Shown here piece after piece: positions 15,640 through 23,921 of a stretch of DNA of 64,000 nucleotides. The DNA is taken from positions 6,820,001 to 6,884,000 of the forward strand of contig NZ_CP019038.1 of NCBI RefSeq assembly GCF_001941825.1, written 5' to 3'. How positions within the stretch are numbered: position 1 is the first letter of the stretch; each line of letters starts with the position of its first letter. A model generated the notes under the pieces. That model made no database searches. It had not been told where the DNA came from and saw only the letters and a list, made by a program, of their open reading frames with translations. A program made the translations under genes and the position numbers. The DNA is from Massilia putida (GTDB lineage: Bacteria > Pseudomonadota > Gammaproteobacteria > Burkholderiales > Burkholderiaceae_D).

Positions 15640-17379
15640 CTACTTGACGCCTTTCAGCTTGTCCAGCCGATAGGCAAGCTGCGGCCGCGTGATGCCGAGC
15701 AGGCGCGCCGCCTGCGTGACGTTGCCGTCGGCCCTGGCCATGGCGGTGTGGATCAGGCGCGCCTCGAACTGGTCCAGCCTGAAGTCTTCATTGAGCAGCT
15801 GCTCGCACAGCGTGTCCGGTGCGGACGGCGCATCGGGCGCGGGCGGCGTGTGCAGGCGGCCGGATGGCGCGATGGCCATCATGCCGCCGGCTTCGGCCAG
15901 CGTAGGGAACAGCGTGTGGATGTCGATCATCTGGCCACTGTCGGTGAGGATCACGCCGCGCTCGATCATGTTCTCCAGCTCGCGGATGTTGCCCGGCCAC
16001 CGGTAGTGCATCAGTGCCTGCATGGCCTTGTCGGAGACGCCCAGAATGCGCTTGCCATACATCGTGTTGTACTTGCCGACGAAGTGTTCCGTCAGCAGCG
16101 GGATGTCCTCGATGCGCTCGCGCAGGGGCGGGATGTGGACGGGATAAACGTTCAGGCGGTAGTACAGGTCCGCCCTGAACTTCCCTTTCTCCACGGCCTG
16201 TTTCAGGTCCTCGTTGGTGGCCGCCACGATGCGCACGTCGACCTTGTGGCTGTGCGTGCCGCCCACGCGTTCGAGTTCGCCTTCCTGCAGCACGCGCAGC
16301 AGCGCGGCCTGCGCGCGTGGCGACAACTCCACCACCTCGTCGAGGAAGATCGTGCCGCGGTGGGCACGCTCGAACTTGCCGGGCCGGCTGACGGTCGCGC
16401 CCGTGTACGCGCCTTTCTCCACGCCGAACAGCTCTGCCTCGATCAAGTCGGGAGGGATGCTGGCGCAATTGACCGCCACGAAGGGCTGCTCCGCGCGCGG
16501 CGAGCCGACGTGCAGGCCGCGCGCGAACACTTCCTTGCTCACACCCGTCTCGCCCAGCAGCAGCACGTTGGCCCGGCTGGCCGCGGCCCGGTGGATTAGC
16601 TTGCTCGCTTCCCGGAATGCGCGCGACCGCCCCACGGAATTGGCCAGCGTGTCCTGCTCGCCGGCCTGTACGACGTCGCGCAGTTCGCTCAGCTGGCTTT
16701 GCAGTGCGAACAATTCCTCGGCCATGGAATCGCGCAGCAGCAGCCGTTCCGTCTCGGCGCGGTCTTCCCATTCCTCGGCGGGCTTGCCGACGATCTCGCA
16801 GTGCGCGCTGCCGCAAGCCGCGCAGGCCGTTTCCTTGTAGATGATGGGGCGGCCGATGAAATACGTCGTGTAGCCACTGGCGTAGCCCAGCTGGCTCCAG
16901 CACACGGGCTCGTTGCTGACGTCGTGGTGCTGGAGGTAGACCTGCGCCTCGAACGAATTGCGCCAGGCGAAACGGCCGGAGAACGTACCCTTGGCAAGGT
17001 CGAAATCCAGTTCCAGCGGCGTCACGTGCACGAGGCCACGGATGCTGTGCAGTTGCGGACCGACCATGAAGGCCTGTTCGGCCGGCAGGTCCGGCCGCAG
17101 CTTGCGCGCGAGTTCCGCGTCGCGCAGGCCGGTCCGGTAGCCGAAGCGCATCAGCAGCGCACGGGCGCGCTGCACGCCCATGCTCTCGACCAGTTCGTCG
17201 CGCAGTACGCCCCATGCCGCCGTGGGATTGAGCATCACGCGCTGCTCGTTCAGCCAGATCGTGCCCTGGTCGGGATCGAAACGGATCTGCGCGAGCAGGT
17301 CCTCGTTGGAAGGTAACTGCGGGTTGTCCACTGCGGCGTCTCCGGCGTGTTTATCGATGTTTTCGGCCAAGTGTGCCAC
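15640..17379 (-). CDS. dmpR: DmpR/MopR-type phenol-responsive sigma54 activator
   Basis: 579 residues. Domains: an N-terminal XylR_N/V4R aromatic sensor (about 25-225), an AAA+ ATPase (about 245-480) and a Fis-type HTH (end, [19 protein letters not shown]). Residues known in MopR to bind phenol (His106, Trp134) and zinc (Cys155, Glu178, Cys181, Cys189) are all found here at a constant offset of +5: His111, Trp139, Cys160, Glu183, Cys186, Cys194. The sigma54 contact loop is GAYTGA and the Walker B is GTIFLDE. The Walker A reads GETGVSKE, with Ser where NtrC-type proteins have Gly. It should bind phenol and open the two -24/-12 promoters that flank it. Confidence 0.95.
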   Translation of the reverse strand: MAHLAENIDKHAGDAAVDNPQLPSNEDLLAQIRFDPDQGTIWLNEQRVMLNPTAAWGVLRDELVESMGVQRARALLMRFGYRTGLRDAELARKLRPDLPAEQAFMVGPQLHSIRGLVHVTPLELDFDLAKGTFSGRFAWRNSFEAQVYLQHHDVSNEPVCWSQLGYASGYTTYFIGRPIIYKETACAACGSAHCEIVGKPAEEWEDRAETERLLLRDSMAEELFALQSQLSELRDVVQAGEQDTLANSVGRSRAFREASKLIHRAAASRANVLLLGETGVSKEVFARGLHVGSPRAEQPFVAVNCASIPPDLIEAELFGVEKGAYTGATVSRPGKFERAHRGTIFLDEVVELSPRAQAALLRVLQEGELERVGGTHSHKVDVRIVAATNEDLKQAVEKGKFRADLYYRLNVYPVHIPPLRERIEDIPLLTEHFVGKYNTMYGKRILGVSDKAMQALMHYRWPGNIRELENMIERGVILTDSGQMIDIHTLFPTLAEAGGMMAIAPSGRLHTPPAPDAPSAPDTLCEQLLNEDFRLDQFEARLIHTAMARADGNVTQAARLLGITRPQLAYRLDKLKGVK

Positions 17380-17441
17380 AGATGCCGGGCCCCGTCAGGC
17401 GGCCGTTTCTCGGCTCTTCCGCGGCTCTGCCGGACTTCATC

Positions 17442-17467
17442 ATTTGATGAAGCGCGCTTCACCAAAT
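17442..17467 (+). promoter_or_regulatory. Paired activator sites between dmpR and the outer-membrane gene
   Basis: ATTTGATGAAG at 17442-17452 and an inverted copy ATTTGGTGAAG read on the minus strand at 17457-17467. The first is identical over 11 bases to the site upstream of dmpK. The pair lies about 75 bp upstream of the -12 element of the outer-membrane gene and 63-88 bp upstream of the dmpR start codon, so binding here could activate the former and repress or autoregulate the latter. Confidence 0.68.
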
Positions 17468-17516
17468 GATGACGTGCACGGTGCCGGACATGCGCCGTTC
17501 CCTGGCGGAACCCGTA

Positions 17517-17531
17517 TGGCACGGTCGTTGC
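17517..17531 (+). promoter_or_regulatory. Sigma54 (-24/-12) promoter of the outer-membrane gene
   Basis: TGGCACGGTCGTTGC is a perfect match to the sigma54 consensus with the required 10-base spacing between GG (17518-17519) and GC (17530-17531). The start codon of the gene is 41 bases downstream, preceded by AAGGAGACG. Confidence 0.9.
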
Positions 17532-17572
17532 GTACCCGTCCGCCGCCACGACAACATCAACAAGGAGACGAA

Positions 17573-18451
17573 ATGAAACGAGCAAGCGTGCTTGCATTCG
17601 CGCTGGTGTCCGCGTTCGGCGCCGCCCGCGCCACGGAAGGGGGCGGCCTGGGCGTCTATCCGGACGGGCTGGAGAACTTCATGTCCGGCGCGTTGCCGCC
17701 GCCCGGCGCGTACGGCATCGTGTACGGCAGCCACCTGCATTACGACACGGTGCGCGATGGCGCCGGCAACCGCGTGGGACCGCCGGACTTCCGCGTCGCG
17801 GTGGACGTCATCGCGCCGCGGTTGGTCTGGGTCACGGGCCGGTCGGTGCTCGGCGGCCAGCTGGCGCTGCATGCGGTGGCGCCGCTGCTGGACGTCGACG
17901 TGCACGCGGGCGGCGGGCGGTGGACGAGTCGCGGACTCGGCGACATGACGGTCGGCGCAGCACTCGGCTATCACGCTTCGCCGAACCTGCACTACCTGGT
18001 TGCGCTGGACATCGTGGCCCCGACGGGCCACTACGACCGCGCCGATCCGTCCAGCCTCGGCAGGAACGTGTGGACGGTGCAGCCGGTGCTGGCAGTCAGC
18101 CGCATCGGGCCGTCAGGCTGGAACGTCGATGTGAAAGCGATGTACGACCTTAATCTCGTCAATCACGCGACCGGAACGCGCTCCGGGCAGGCGCTGCATG
18201 CGGACTATGCGCTCGGGTGGGGACTCGGCAATGGCTGGGTGCTCGGTGCTGGCGGCCACGTCTACCGACAGATCACCGACGACACCGGACCGGGCGCCGC
18301 CGGTAAGGCGATGGCGTTTGCGCTGGGGCCGGCGCTGAAATATGACAGCGGCAAGGGCTGGTTCCTGACTGCGAAGCTGCAGCGCGAGTCCGGTGTGCGG
18401 AATCGGTTGCAGGGCGAGCAGTTCTACCTAAAGGCCGTGCTGTCCCTGTAG
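17573..18451 (+). CDS. Outer-membrane protein of the phenol-degradation MetA family
   Basis: 292 residues from the ATG at 17573, chosen because AAGGAGACG precedes it and a signal peptide (MKRASVLAFALVSAFGAARA) follows. The mature protein reads as an amphipathic beta-barrel; it begins EGGGLGVYPDGLENFMSGALPPPGAY and contains GLGDMTVGAALGYH and LDIVAPTGHYD, the pattern of the Phenol_MetA_deg/SphA-like family found in aromatic-degradation clusters. The C-terminus ends FYLKAVLSL. Its own sigma54 promoter and the shared activator site place it in the phenol regulon. A role in aromatic uptake across the outer membrane is inferred. Confidence 0.88.
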   Translation: MKRASVLAFALVSAFGAARATEGGGLGVYPDGLENFMSGALPPPGAYGIVYGSHLHYDTVRDGAGNRVGPPDFRVAVDVIAPRLVWVTGRSVLGGQLALHAVAPLLDVDVHAGGGRWTSRGLGDMTVGAALGYHASPNLHYLVALDIVAPTGHYDRADPSSLGRNVWTVQPVLAVSRIGPSGWNVDVKAMYDLNLVNHATGTRSGQALHADYALGWGLGNGWVLGAGGHVYRQITDDTGPGAAGKAMAFALGPALKYDSGKGWFLTAKLQRESGVRNRLQGEQFYLKAVLSL

Positions 18452-18557
18452 CAAGTGCGCGGTTCCTATATCCGTCTATTCGTTCGGCCGGTGCCAGATC
18501 GTGGTTCGCGATGCGCTTAAACGCCCGAACGTTGCGCGGCAGACCGCACGTGGGAGC

Positions 18558-18701
18558 GGATCGGTAGTCCATCCTCCGGTACTTGCCTGCCGAGGTCACG
18601 AGCAGGTACATGCCGTCACCGTCGGTATAGTTGGCGGCCGCCTTGCCGTTCGGTTTGGCTGCCCTGATGAACGCGTCCGTGAGTGCCCTGTCGCCTCCCA
18701 T
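18558..18701 (-). pseudogene. Remnant of a tyrosine-recombinase integrase (N-terminal arm-binding domain)
   Basis: From an ATG at 18701, about 48 codons read as the start of a P4-type integrase: ALTDAFIRAAKPNGKAA, then YTDGDGMYLLVTSAGKY and RMDYR, the DUF4102 arm-binding domain. After this the similarity stops and no catalytic R-H-R-Y domain is present. It lies about 170 bp from the 3' end of tRNA-Leu, the usual position for an integrase whose element used that tRNA as attachment site. Confidence 0.75.
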
Positions 18702-18708
18702 CAGTCGT

Positions 18709-18760
18709 GTGACGGTATACGACTTTACTCAGCAGCCGTATACCGTCACGGATACCGTCA
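18709..18760. repeat. Repeated TGACGGTAT boxes upstream of the integrase remnant
   Basis: A 13-bp inverted repeat GTGACGGTATACG (18709-18721) / CGTATACCGTCAC (18737-18749) is followed by another ATACCGTCA (18752-18760), so the 9-mer TGACGGTAT occurs three times. Such boxes between a tRNA and an integrase gene fit integrase arm sites or the integrase promoter. Confidence 0.55.
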
Positions 18761-18872
18761 AAGCTCTGCGCCAGGCAGCGCTGACCTGAGACAAACTGAA
18801 CAATAAAACCCGCGGCGTCATAGGAGAGACGGCAGGTCCGGGGACGGTAGGGAAGGGCAAGAGACGATCTGA

Positions 18873-18959
18873 TGGTGCCCGGAGCCGGGATCGAACCGGC
18901 ACGCCATCGCTGGCACGGGATTTTAAGTCCCGGGTGTCTACCAGTTTCACCATCCGGGC
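18873..18959 (-). tRNA. tRNA-Leu (anticodon UAA)
   Basis: The minus strand gives an 87-base class II tRNA with encoded CCA. The acceptor GCCCGGA pairs with TCCGGGC. The D-arm holds the usual TGGTGAAACTGGTAGAC. The anticodon loop ACTTAAAATC carries TAA. The long variable arm is GTGCCAGCGATGGC-like, and the T-arm is CCGGTTCGATCCCGG. An integrase remnant lies beyond its 3' end. Confidence 0.96.
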
Positions 18960-18991
18960 AGCGGGCAGAATTCTAGCACAGCCAGACCCGA

Positions 18992-19267
18992 TCAGGGTCG
19001 AAAATGCAATGTTGACCTGGCCGGCGCCGGCCAGCGTTGCGCCGAGCCGAACGGCCGGACCAGCGCCGCCGCCACCGCAACCAGCGGATGCGGCGGACGC
19101 GGTCCGAGCCGCCGCTTGCCCGGCCGCGTCAGCACGCGCAGCGCGACGTCGAGCGGCACGCCGTCCTCGTGCAGGAGGCGGGCGGCGCGGGTGGTGCCAT
19201 GTTGCCGGCTGGCGTCCAGCACGGCATCGATGAACATGGCGGAAATACGGTCGTGGCGTCGGTTCAT
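18992..19267 (-). CDS. Conserved small protein of unknown function
   Basis: 91 residues starting at the ATG at 19267 (MNRRHDRISAMFIDAVLDAS). The N-terminal part looks helical (TTRAARLLHEDGVPLDVALRVLTRPGKRR), and the sequence LLHEDGVPLDVALRVL resembles a small helix-turn-helix-like unit. The C-terminal third is low in complexity and rich in Pro, Arg and Ala. A ribosome binding site (GGGAGCGACCG) precedes it. I do not know its function. Confidence 0.55.
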   Translation of the reverse strand: MNRRHDRISAMFIDAVLDASRQHGTTRAARLLHEDGVPLDVALRVLTRPGKRRLGPRPPHPLVAVAAALVRPFGSAQRWPAPARSTLHFRP

Positions 19268-19441
19268 CGGTCGCTCCCTTACGGCTGAGACCGGATTATT
19301 GTGCGCCGATCGGCGCGGCATTGCCATGCAATGTGCATGGCGCGCGCCGTCTTTACGGAACGGTATTTCCTTCAACCGGACGCACGCATGGTGTAGCATG
19401 CGGGGCGATACGCCCGCGGCCCCGGATGCCGGGGCAGGACC

Positions 19442-20263
19442 ATGCAAGGACAGACATTGAATATCACGATCAACGAAGAACTCCGCTCTTTCATCGATCC
19501 CCTCACACCCGTCGAATACGCGGCGCTCGAACGCAGCCTGCTGGCCGACGGTTGCCGCGATGCCCTCGTGCTGTGGCGCGATGTGCTGATCGACGGGCAC
19601 AATCGCTACGACATCTGCGCGAAGCACGGCATCCCGTTCCGGACCGTCGCCAACGACAAGTTCGACTCGCTGGAAGACGTCATGCTGTGGGTGATCGACA
19701 ATAACCTCGCGCGCCGCAGCGTATCCGATTTCCAGCGCGGGATGCTCGCGTTGCGCAAGAAGGAAATCGTGGCCGCGCGTGCCGCCCAGCGCGCCGCCCA
19801 GCAGCCGCCGGACGCCGCACCGGAACAGGCGGCACAGGAGCCGGCCGACGATCCGTCCGACCCGCCCTGGAGCACGCGCGAAGACGTGGCCAAGGCCGCG
19901 CGCGTGTCGGCGAATACGCTGAGCCAGATTGAGCGCATCCGCAAGACGGCGGCGCCGGAACTGGTCGACGCCGTGCGCAGCGGGACGATTTCCGTCAGCG
20001 CGGCCGCCAGCGTCGCGTCGCTGCCACCGGAAGCGCAGGTCGCCGCCGTCGCCGGCGGGCGCAGGGAATTGCAGCAGGCCGCGCGCCAGGTGCGCGAGCA
20101 GAAGGCGGGCGCGAAGCCGAAGAAGGAAACCGTGCCCGATTCGCCGGAAGACCAGGTCAAGGCCTTGCGCACCCAGGTCGGCGAACTGAAAGACCGCGTC
20201 GCCACGCTGATGACGGAAAACGAAGTGCTGCGCCAGAAGCTCGCCGCGCTCGGCGGCGCCTGA
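19442..20263 (+). CDS. ParB-like partition/regulatory protein
   Basis: 273 residues. The N-terminal ParB/sulfiredoxin domain (about 10-100) includes PLTPVEYAALERSLLADG and DVLIDGHNRYDIC, in which DGHNR stands where ParB proteins have the GxRR CTP-binding box. A middle HTH-like stretch (STREDVAKAARVSANTLSQIERI) and a C-terminal coiled coil (QVKALRTQVGELKDRVATLM) complete it. There is no parA partner next to it. It ends 16 bp before a secreted acylase gene on the same strand. It could be a transcription regulator derived from ParB rather than a segregation protein. Confidence 0.75.
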   Translation: MQGQTLNITINEELRSFIDPLTPVEYAALERSLLADGCRDALVLWRDVLIDGHNRYDICAKHGIPFRTVANDKFDSLEDVMLWVIDNNLARRSVSDFQRGMLALRKKEIVAARAAQRAAQQPPDAAPEQAAQEPADDPSDPPWSTREDVAKAARVSANTLSQIERIRKTAAPELVDAVRSGTISVSAAASVASLPPEAQVAAVAGGRRELQQAARQVREQKAGAKPKKETVPDSPEDQVKALRTQVGELKDRVATLMTENEVLRQKLAALGGA

Positions 20264-20279
20264 GTTCCAAGGAGGTCCC

Positions 20280-22544
20280 ATGACGATGTCCCGCACGACC
20301 CCGGTCGCTGTCGCCTGTGCGGCGCTGTTCGCGCTGGCGCAACCCGTATATGCCGAGGCTCCGGCACCTGCCGCCACGGCGGCGCGTGTTGCGTTCGCGC
20401 CGGCCGAGCTGGCGCGCATGCGGGCGGCGGCGCGGCGCGTGACGATCATGCGCGACACATGGGGCATCCCGCACGTCTTCGGCAGGACGGACGCCGATGC
20501 CGTGTTCGGCATGCTGTTTGCCCAGGCCGAGGACGACTTCAATCGGGTCGAGCGCAATTACATCAATGCGTTGGGACGGCTGGCCGAAGTCGAGGGCGAA
20601 AAGGAGATCTGGCGCGACCTGCGCATGAAGCTGTACATCGATCCCGCGGACATGAAGGCGAAGTATGCGGCGAGTCCCGCGTGGCTGAAGAAGCTGATGG
20701 ATGCGTATGCCGATGGCCTGAACTGGTATCTCGCCACGCATCCGCAGGTCAAGCCGAAGCTGATCACCCGCTTCGAGCCGTGGATGGCGCTCGCGTTCAG
20801 CGAAGGCAGCATCGGCGGCGACATCGAGACCATCTCCCTCAAGGACCTGGAGGCGTTCTACGGCAAGCAGCTGGCGGCGCCGGTCGCGCTGGCCGACCTG
20901 GGCGATCCGGGCATGGGCTTCGATCCGGAGCCGCGCGGCTCGAACGGCTTCGCCATCGCGCCGCAGCGCACGGCCAGCGGGCACGCGCTGCTGATGATCA
21001 ATCCGCACACCTCGTTCTACTTCCGTCCCGAGATCCACATGGTGAGCGCGGAGGGCCTGAACGCGTACGGCGCCGTCACATGGGGCCAGTTCTTCATCTA
21101 CCAGGGGTTCAATGAACGCATCGGCTGGATGCACACGTCGGGCGGCGGCGACGTCATCGACGAGTATCTGGAAACGGTGACCCGGCGCGACGGCAAATAC
21201 GTCTACAAGTATGGCGATGCCGAGCGCACCGTACGCGAGAAGACCATCACGCTGCCTTACCGCACGGCGGACCGCATGGCCAGCCGCACGGTCACCGCGT
21301 ACTTCACGCACCATGGCCCCGTGATCCGCGCCCAGGACGGCAAATGGGTGGCCGTGCGCATGATGGACGACCCGATGCACGCGCTGATGCAGTCGTATGG
21401 CCGCACGAAGGCGCGCGACTACGCCGCGTTCTACAAGGTCATGGAGCTGCGCACGAATTCGTCCAACAACACGGTGTATGCGGATGCCGACGGCAATATT
21501 GCCTACTTCCACGGCAATTTCATCCCGCGCCGCGATCCGCGCTTCGACTGGACGAAACCCGTCGACGGCAGCGATCCGGCCACCGAGTGGAAGGGGCTGC
21601 ACGACGTCAAGGAGACGATCACCGTGTTCAATCCGAAGAGCGGCTACCTCTCGAACACGAACAACTGGCCCTGCACGGGCGCGGGCAGCAGCAGTCCGGA
21701 CTGCTCGACATATCCGGCGTATATGTGGTCGCTGCCGCAGAATCCGCGCGGCATCCACGCGGAACGCGTGCTGCACGATGCGCACGACCTGACGCTCGAT
21801 GGTCTCATCGCCAAGGCCTACGACAGCTATCTGACGGCGCTCGAGCCGCTGGTGCCCGCCGTCGCGCGCGACTGGGAAGCGCTGCCGGAAGGCGATCCGG
21901 TCAAGGCGCGCCTGGCCGAGCAGGTGGCGCTGCTGCGCGGCTGGGATCTGCGCTTTTCGACGGCTTCCGTGCCGACGTCGCTGGCCGTGTACTGGGGCCA
22001 GGAGATGGTCGCGCAAGCGTCGGCGCGCGCGAAGGCGCAGCGGATGCCCGTGATCGACTTCGTGCAAACCAGTTTGACGCCGCAGGAACGGCTCGACGCG
22101 CTGGCCCGCGCGAGCGACAAGCTGCAGGCCGATTTCGGCAACTGGAAGACGCCGTGGGGCGAGATCAACCGGTTCCAGCGCTTGTCCGGCGCCATCGACC
22201 AGCAGTACGACGACAGCCAGCCCAGTATTCCCGTCGGCTTCACGTCCGCGAACTGGGGCTCGCTGGCCTCGTTCGGCATGACGGCGAAACAGACGACGAA
22301 GCGCATCTACGGCGACCGCGGCAACAGCTTCGTCGCGGCCGTCGAGTTCGGTCCACACGTGCGCGCGAAGAGCATCCTGGCCGGCGGCGAAAGCGGCGAT
22401 CCCAAGTCGCCCCATTTCACGGACCAGGCCGCGATGTACGCCCGTGGCGAATTCAAGGACGTTCTCTACACCAAGGATGACATCGAGAAACACCTCGAGC
22501 GCAAGTATCACCCGGGCGAAGAGGCGCCTGTACGCATGCGCTAG
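20280..22544 (+). CDS. Secreted penicillin-acylase-family (Ntn) amidohydrolase
   Basis: 754 residues with a signal peptide (to about residue 25). It belongs to the S45 family, made as one chain that cuts itself into alpha and beta subunits. The beta subunit should start at Ser221 in EPRGSNGFAIAP, the standard G/SN motif that provides the N-terminal nucleophile. TWGIPHVFG near the N-terminus, INPHTSF and NGNIAYFHGNF-like text (here DGNIAYFHGNF) are further family marks. Members cleave beta-lactam side chains, acyl-homoserine lactones or other amides; which one is not readable here. A strong ribosome binding site (AAGGAGGT) precedes the ATG. Confidence 0.87.
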   Translation: MTMSRTTPVAVACAALFALAQPVYAEAPAPAATAARVAFAPAELARMRAAARRVTIMRDTWGIPHVFGRTDADAVFGMLFAQAEDDFNRVERNYINALGRLAEVEGEKEIWRDLRMKLYIDPADMKAKYAASPAWLKKLMDAYADGLNWYLATHPQVKPKLITRFEPWMALAFSEGSIGGDIETISLKDLEAFYGKQLAAPVALADLGDPGMGFDPEPRGSNGFAIAPQRTASGHALLMINPHTSFYFRPEIHMVSAEGLNAYGAVTWGQFFIYQGFNERIGWMHTSGGGDVIDEYLETVTRRDGKYVYKYGDAERTVREKTITLPYRTADRMASRTVTAYFTHHGPVIRAQDGKWVAVRMMDDPMHALMQSYGRTKARDYAAFYKVMELRTNSSNNTVYADADGNIAYFHGNFIPRRDPRFDWTKPVDGSDPATEWKGLHDVKETITVFNPKSGYLSNTNNWPCTGAGSSSPDCSTYPAYMWSLPQNPRGIHAERVLHDAHDLTLDGLIAKAYDSYLTALEPLVPAVARDWEALPEGDPVKARLAEQVALLRGWDLRFSTASVPTSLAVYWGQEMVAQASARAKAQRMPVIDFVQTSLTPQERLDALARASDKLQADFGNWKTPWGEINRFQRLSGAIDQQYDDSQPSIPVGFTSANWGSLASFGMTAKQTTKRIYGDRGNSFVAAVEFGPHVRAKSILAGGESGDPKSPHFTDQAAMYARGEFKDVLYTKDDIEKHLERKYHPGEEAPVRMR

Positions 22545-22655
22545 ATGCACCGCAAAGCCGGGTGCCGATACCGGTTTTGGCAAATAAACACTTCGCGTTC
22601 CTCGGTTCTACTTGAGGCGGCCATACGGCCATCCAACCGCCACAAGGAGCACATC

Positions 22656-23279
22656 GTGCGTACCCCATCGTTGTTTTCACCGAAACCGCTGTGCCTGGCC
22701 GCCATGCTGTGCGCCGCGGCGGGTGCCCAGGCGGGCATCATGGTCTACACATCCGAGACCGCGTTCCTCGCCGCCGTCCCGGCGCCCGGCACCGGCACGT
22801 TCGGCGATCCGATCATCGCGCCGTACGGCGACGCGGTCCACCGTACCGCCGGTGCCTACCACTATCAGGCGTATTCCGCCATAAGCATCCGGGGCGCCGG
22901 CGGACCGACGGATGTCTGGTTGTCGAACAACCTCCGCTACAACCCCATGGTGTTCTCGAATTTCCGCGACGGGGCGAGTGCGTTCGGCGGGAACTTCTTC
23001 GCGTCCGATGTGGCCGGCCGGTTCGTGGACGGTGCCGTCGTGCTGACGGCTGCCGACGGTGGCACGCTGACCTACGATTTCTACGGCGCGACGTCGTCGT
23101 CGTTCCTCGGCTTCGTCTCGACGGCGCCACTCGCTTCCGTGACCTTGGGCACGGACGGCGGCGCGTACCGGCCGACGGCGAGCCACGTCGTGCCGGCGGT
23201 GCCGGAACCGGCGGCCTACGGCATGATGCTGGCCGGGATCACGCTGCTGGGCGTGGCGGCGCGGCGCCGCCGCGGCTGA
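22656..23279 (+). CDS. PEP-CTERM sorting-domain protein
   Basis: 207 residues from a GTG at 22656, chosen because AAGGAG lies 6 bases upstream and a signal peptide follows (ending GAQAG). The middle is a beta-rich domain without a family I recognise (FLAAVPAPGTGTFGDP, then FRDGASAFGGNFFASD). The C-terminus is a classical PEP-CTERM anchor: VPEPAAYGMMLAGITLLG then AARRRRG. Such proteins are cut by an exosortase (EpsH/XrtA type) and delivered to the outer surface; the exosortase itself is not in this window. Confidence 0.85.
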   Translation: MRTPSLFSPKPLCLAAMLCAAAGAQAGIMVYTSETAFLAAVPAPGTGTFGDPIIAPYGDAVHRTAGAYHYQAYSAISIRGAGGPTDVWLSNNLRYNPMVFSNFRDGASAFGGNFFASDVAGRFVDGAVVLTAADGGTLTYDFYGATSSSFLGFVSTAPLASVTLGTDGGAYRPTASHVVPAVPEPAAYGMMLAGITLLGVAARRRRG

Positions 23280-23357
23280 GGCCACCCTGGCGCCGTGCCA
23301 TGCCCGATTGCTATAATCGCCGGATCGTACAACGGCTTTTCAGGGCAAGGCACGGCA

Positions 23358-23909
23358 GTGGCAAAACTCTACTTCAGGTACTCGGCGATGAACGCCGGCA
23401 AATCCACCTCCCTGCTGCAGGTAGCGCACAATTACGAAGAGCAGGGCCAGAAGGTCCAGCTGTACACGGCCGCCATCGACGATCGCTACGGCGTCGGCCA
23501 GATCACGTCGCGCCTGGGCCCGCACCGCCAGACCGAAGTGTTCGACACGAACACCGACTTCCTGGACAACGCGCCGGCCGTGGCGTGCGTCCTGGTCGAC
23601 GAAGCCCAGTTCCTCACGAAGGAACAGGTCGTGCAGCTGCACCAGCTGGCGCAGGTGCGCGGCGTGCCCGTGATCTGCTACGGCCTGCGCAGCGATTTCC
23701 GCGGCGAGCCGTTTCCCGGTTCCGCATACCTGCTGGCGCTGGCCGACGATATCGAGGAAATCAAGAACATTTGCACGTGCGGGAAAAAGGCGACGATGAA
23801 TATCCGGGTCGATCCGGAGGGGCGCCGCATCCGCGAAGGGGAGCAGGTCAGCATCGGCGGCAACGAGAGTTATCGCCAGGCCTGCGGCCGTTGTTTTTAC
23901 CTGCGCTGA
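23358..23909 (+). CDS. tdk: Thymidine kinase
   Basis: 183 residues from a GTG (VAKLYFRYSAMNAGKS). Type II thymidine kinase phosphorylates thymidine with ATP in the salvage pathway. The P-loop is SAMNAGKST (residues 9-17), the Walker B DEAQF, the substrate lasso is near YGLRSDFRGEPFPGS, and the zinc site is CTCGKKA plus CGRCFYLR. The length is usual for the bacterial tetrameric enzyme. Confidence 0.95.
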   Translation: MAKLYFRYSAMNAGKSTSLLQVAHNYEEQGQKVQLYTAAIDDRYGVGQITSRLGPHRQTEVFDTNTDFLDNAPAVACVLVDEAQFLTKEQVVQLHQLAQVRGVPVICYGLRSDFRGEPFPGSAYLLALADDIEEIKNICTCGKKATMNIRVDPEGRRIREGEQVSIGGNESYRQACGRCFYLR

Positions 23910-23921
23910 CGCGGACAGTCC

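Noticed and set aside
18992..20557. Continuous minus-strand frame of 521 codons through the ParB-like gene
   Set aside because: Only its last 91 codons, from the ATG at 19267, look like a real small gene; the upstream part is antisense to the ParB-like gene.
20157..22583. An 808-codon open frame opposite the acylase gene
   Set aside because: Same GC-bias effect. The plus-strand acylase has a signal peptide, the Ser221 motif and a strong ribosome binding site; the antisense product is low-complexity Arg/Val/His text.
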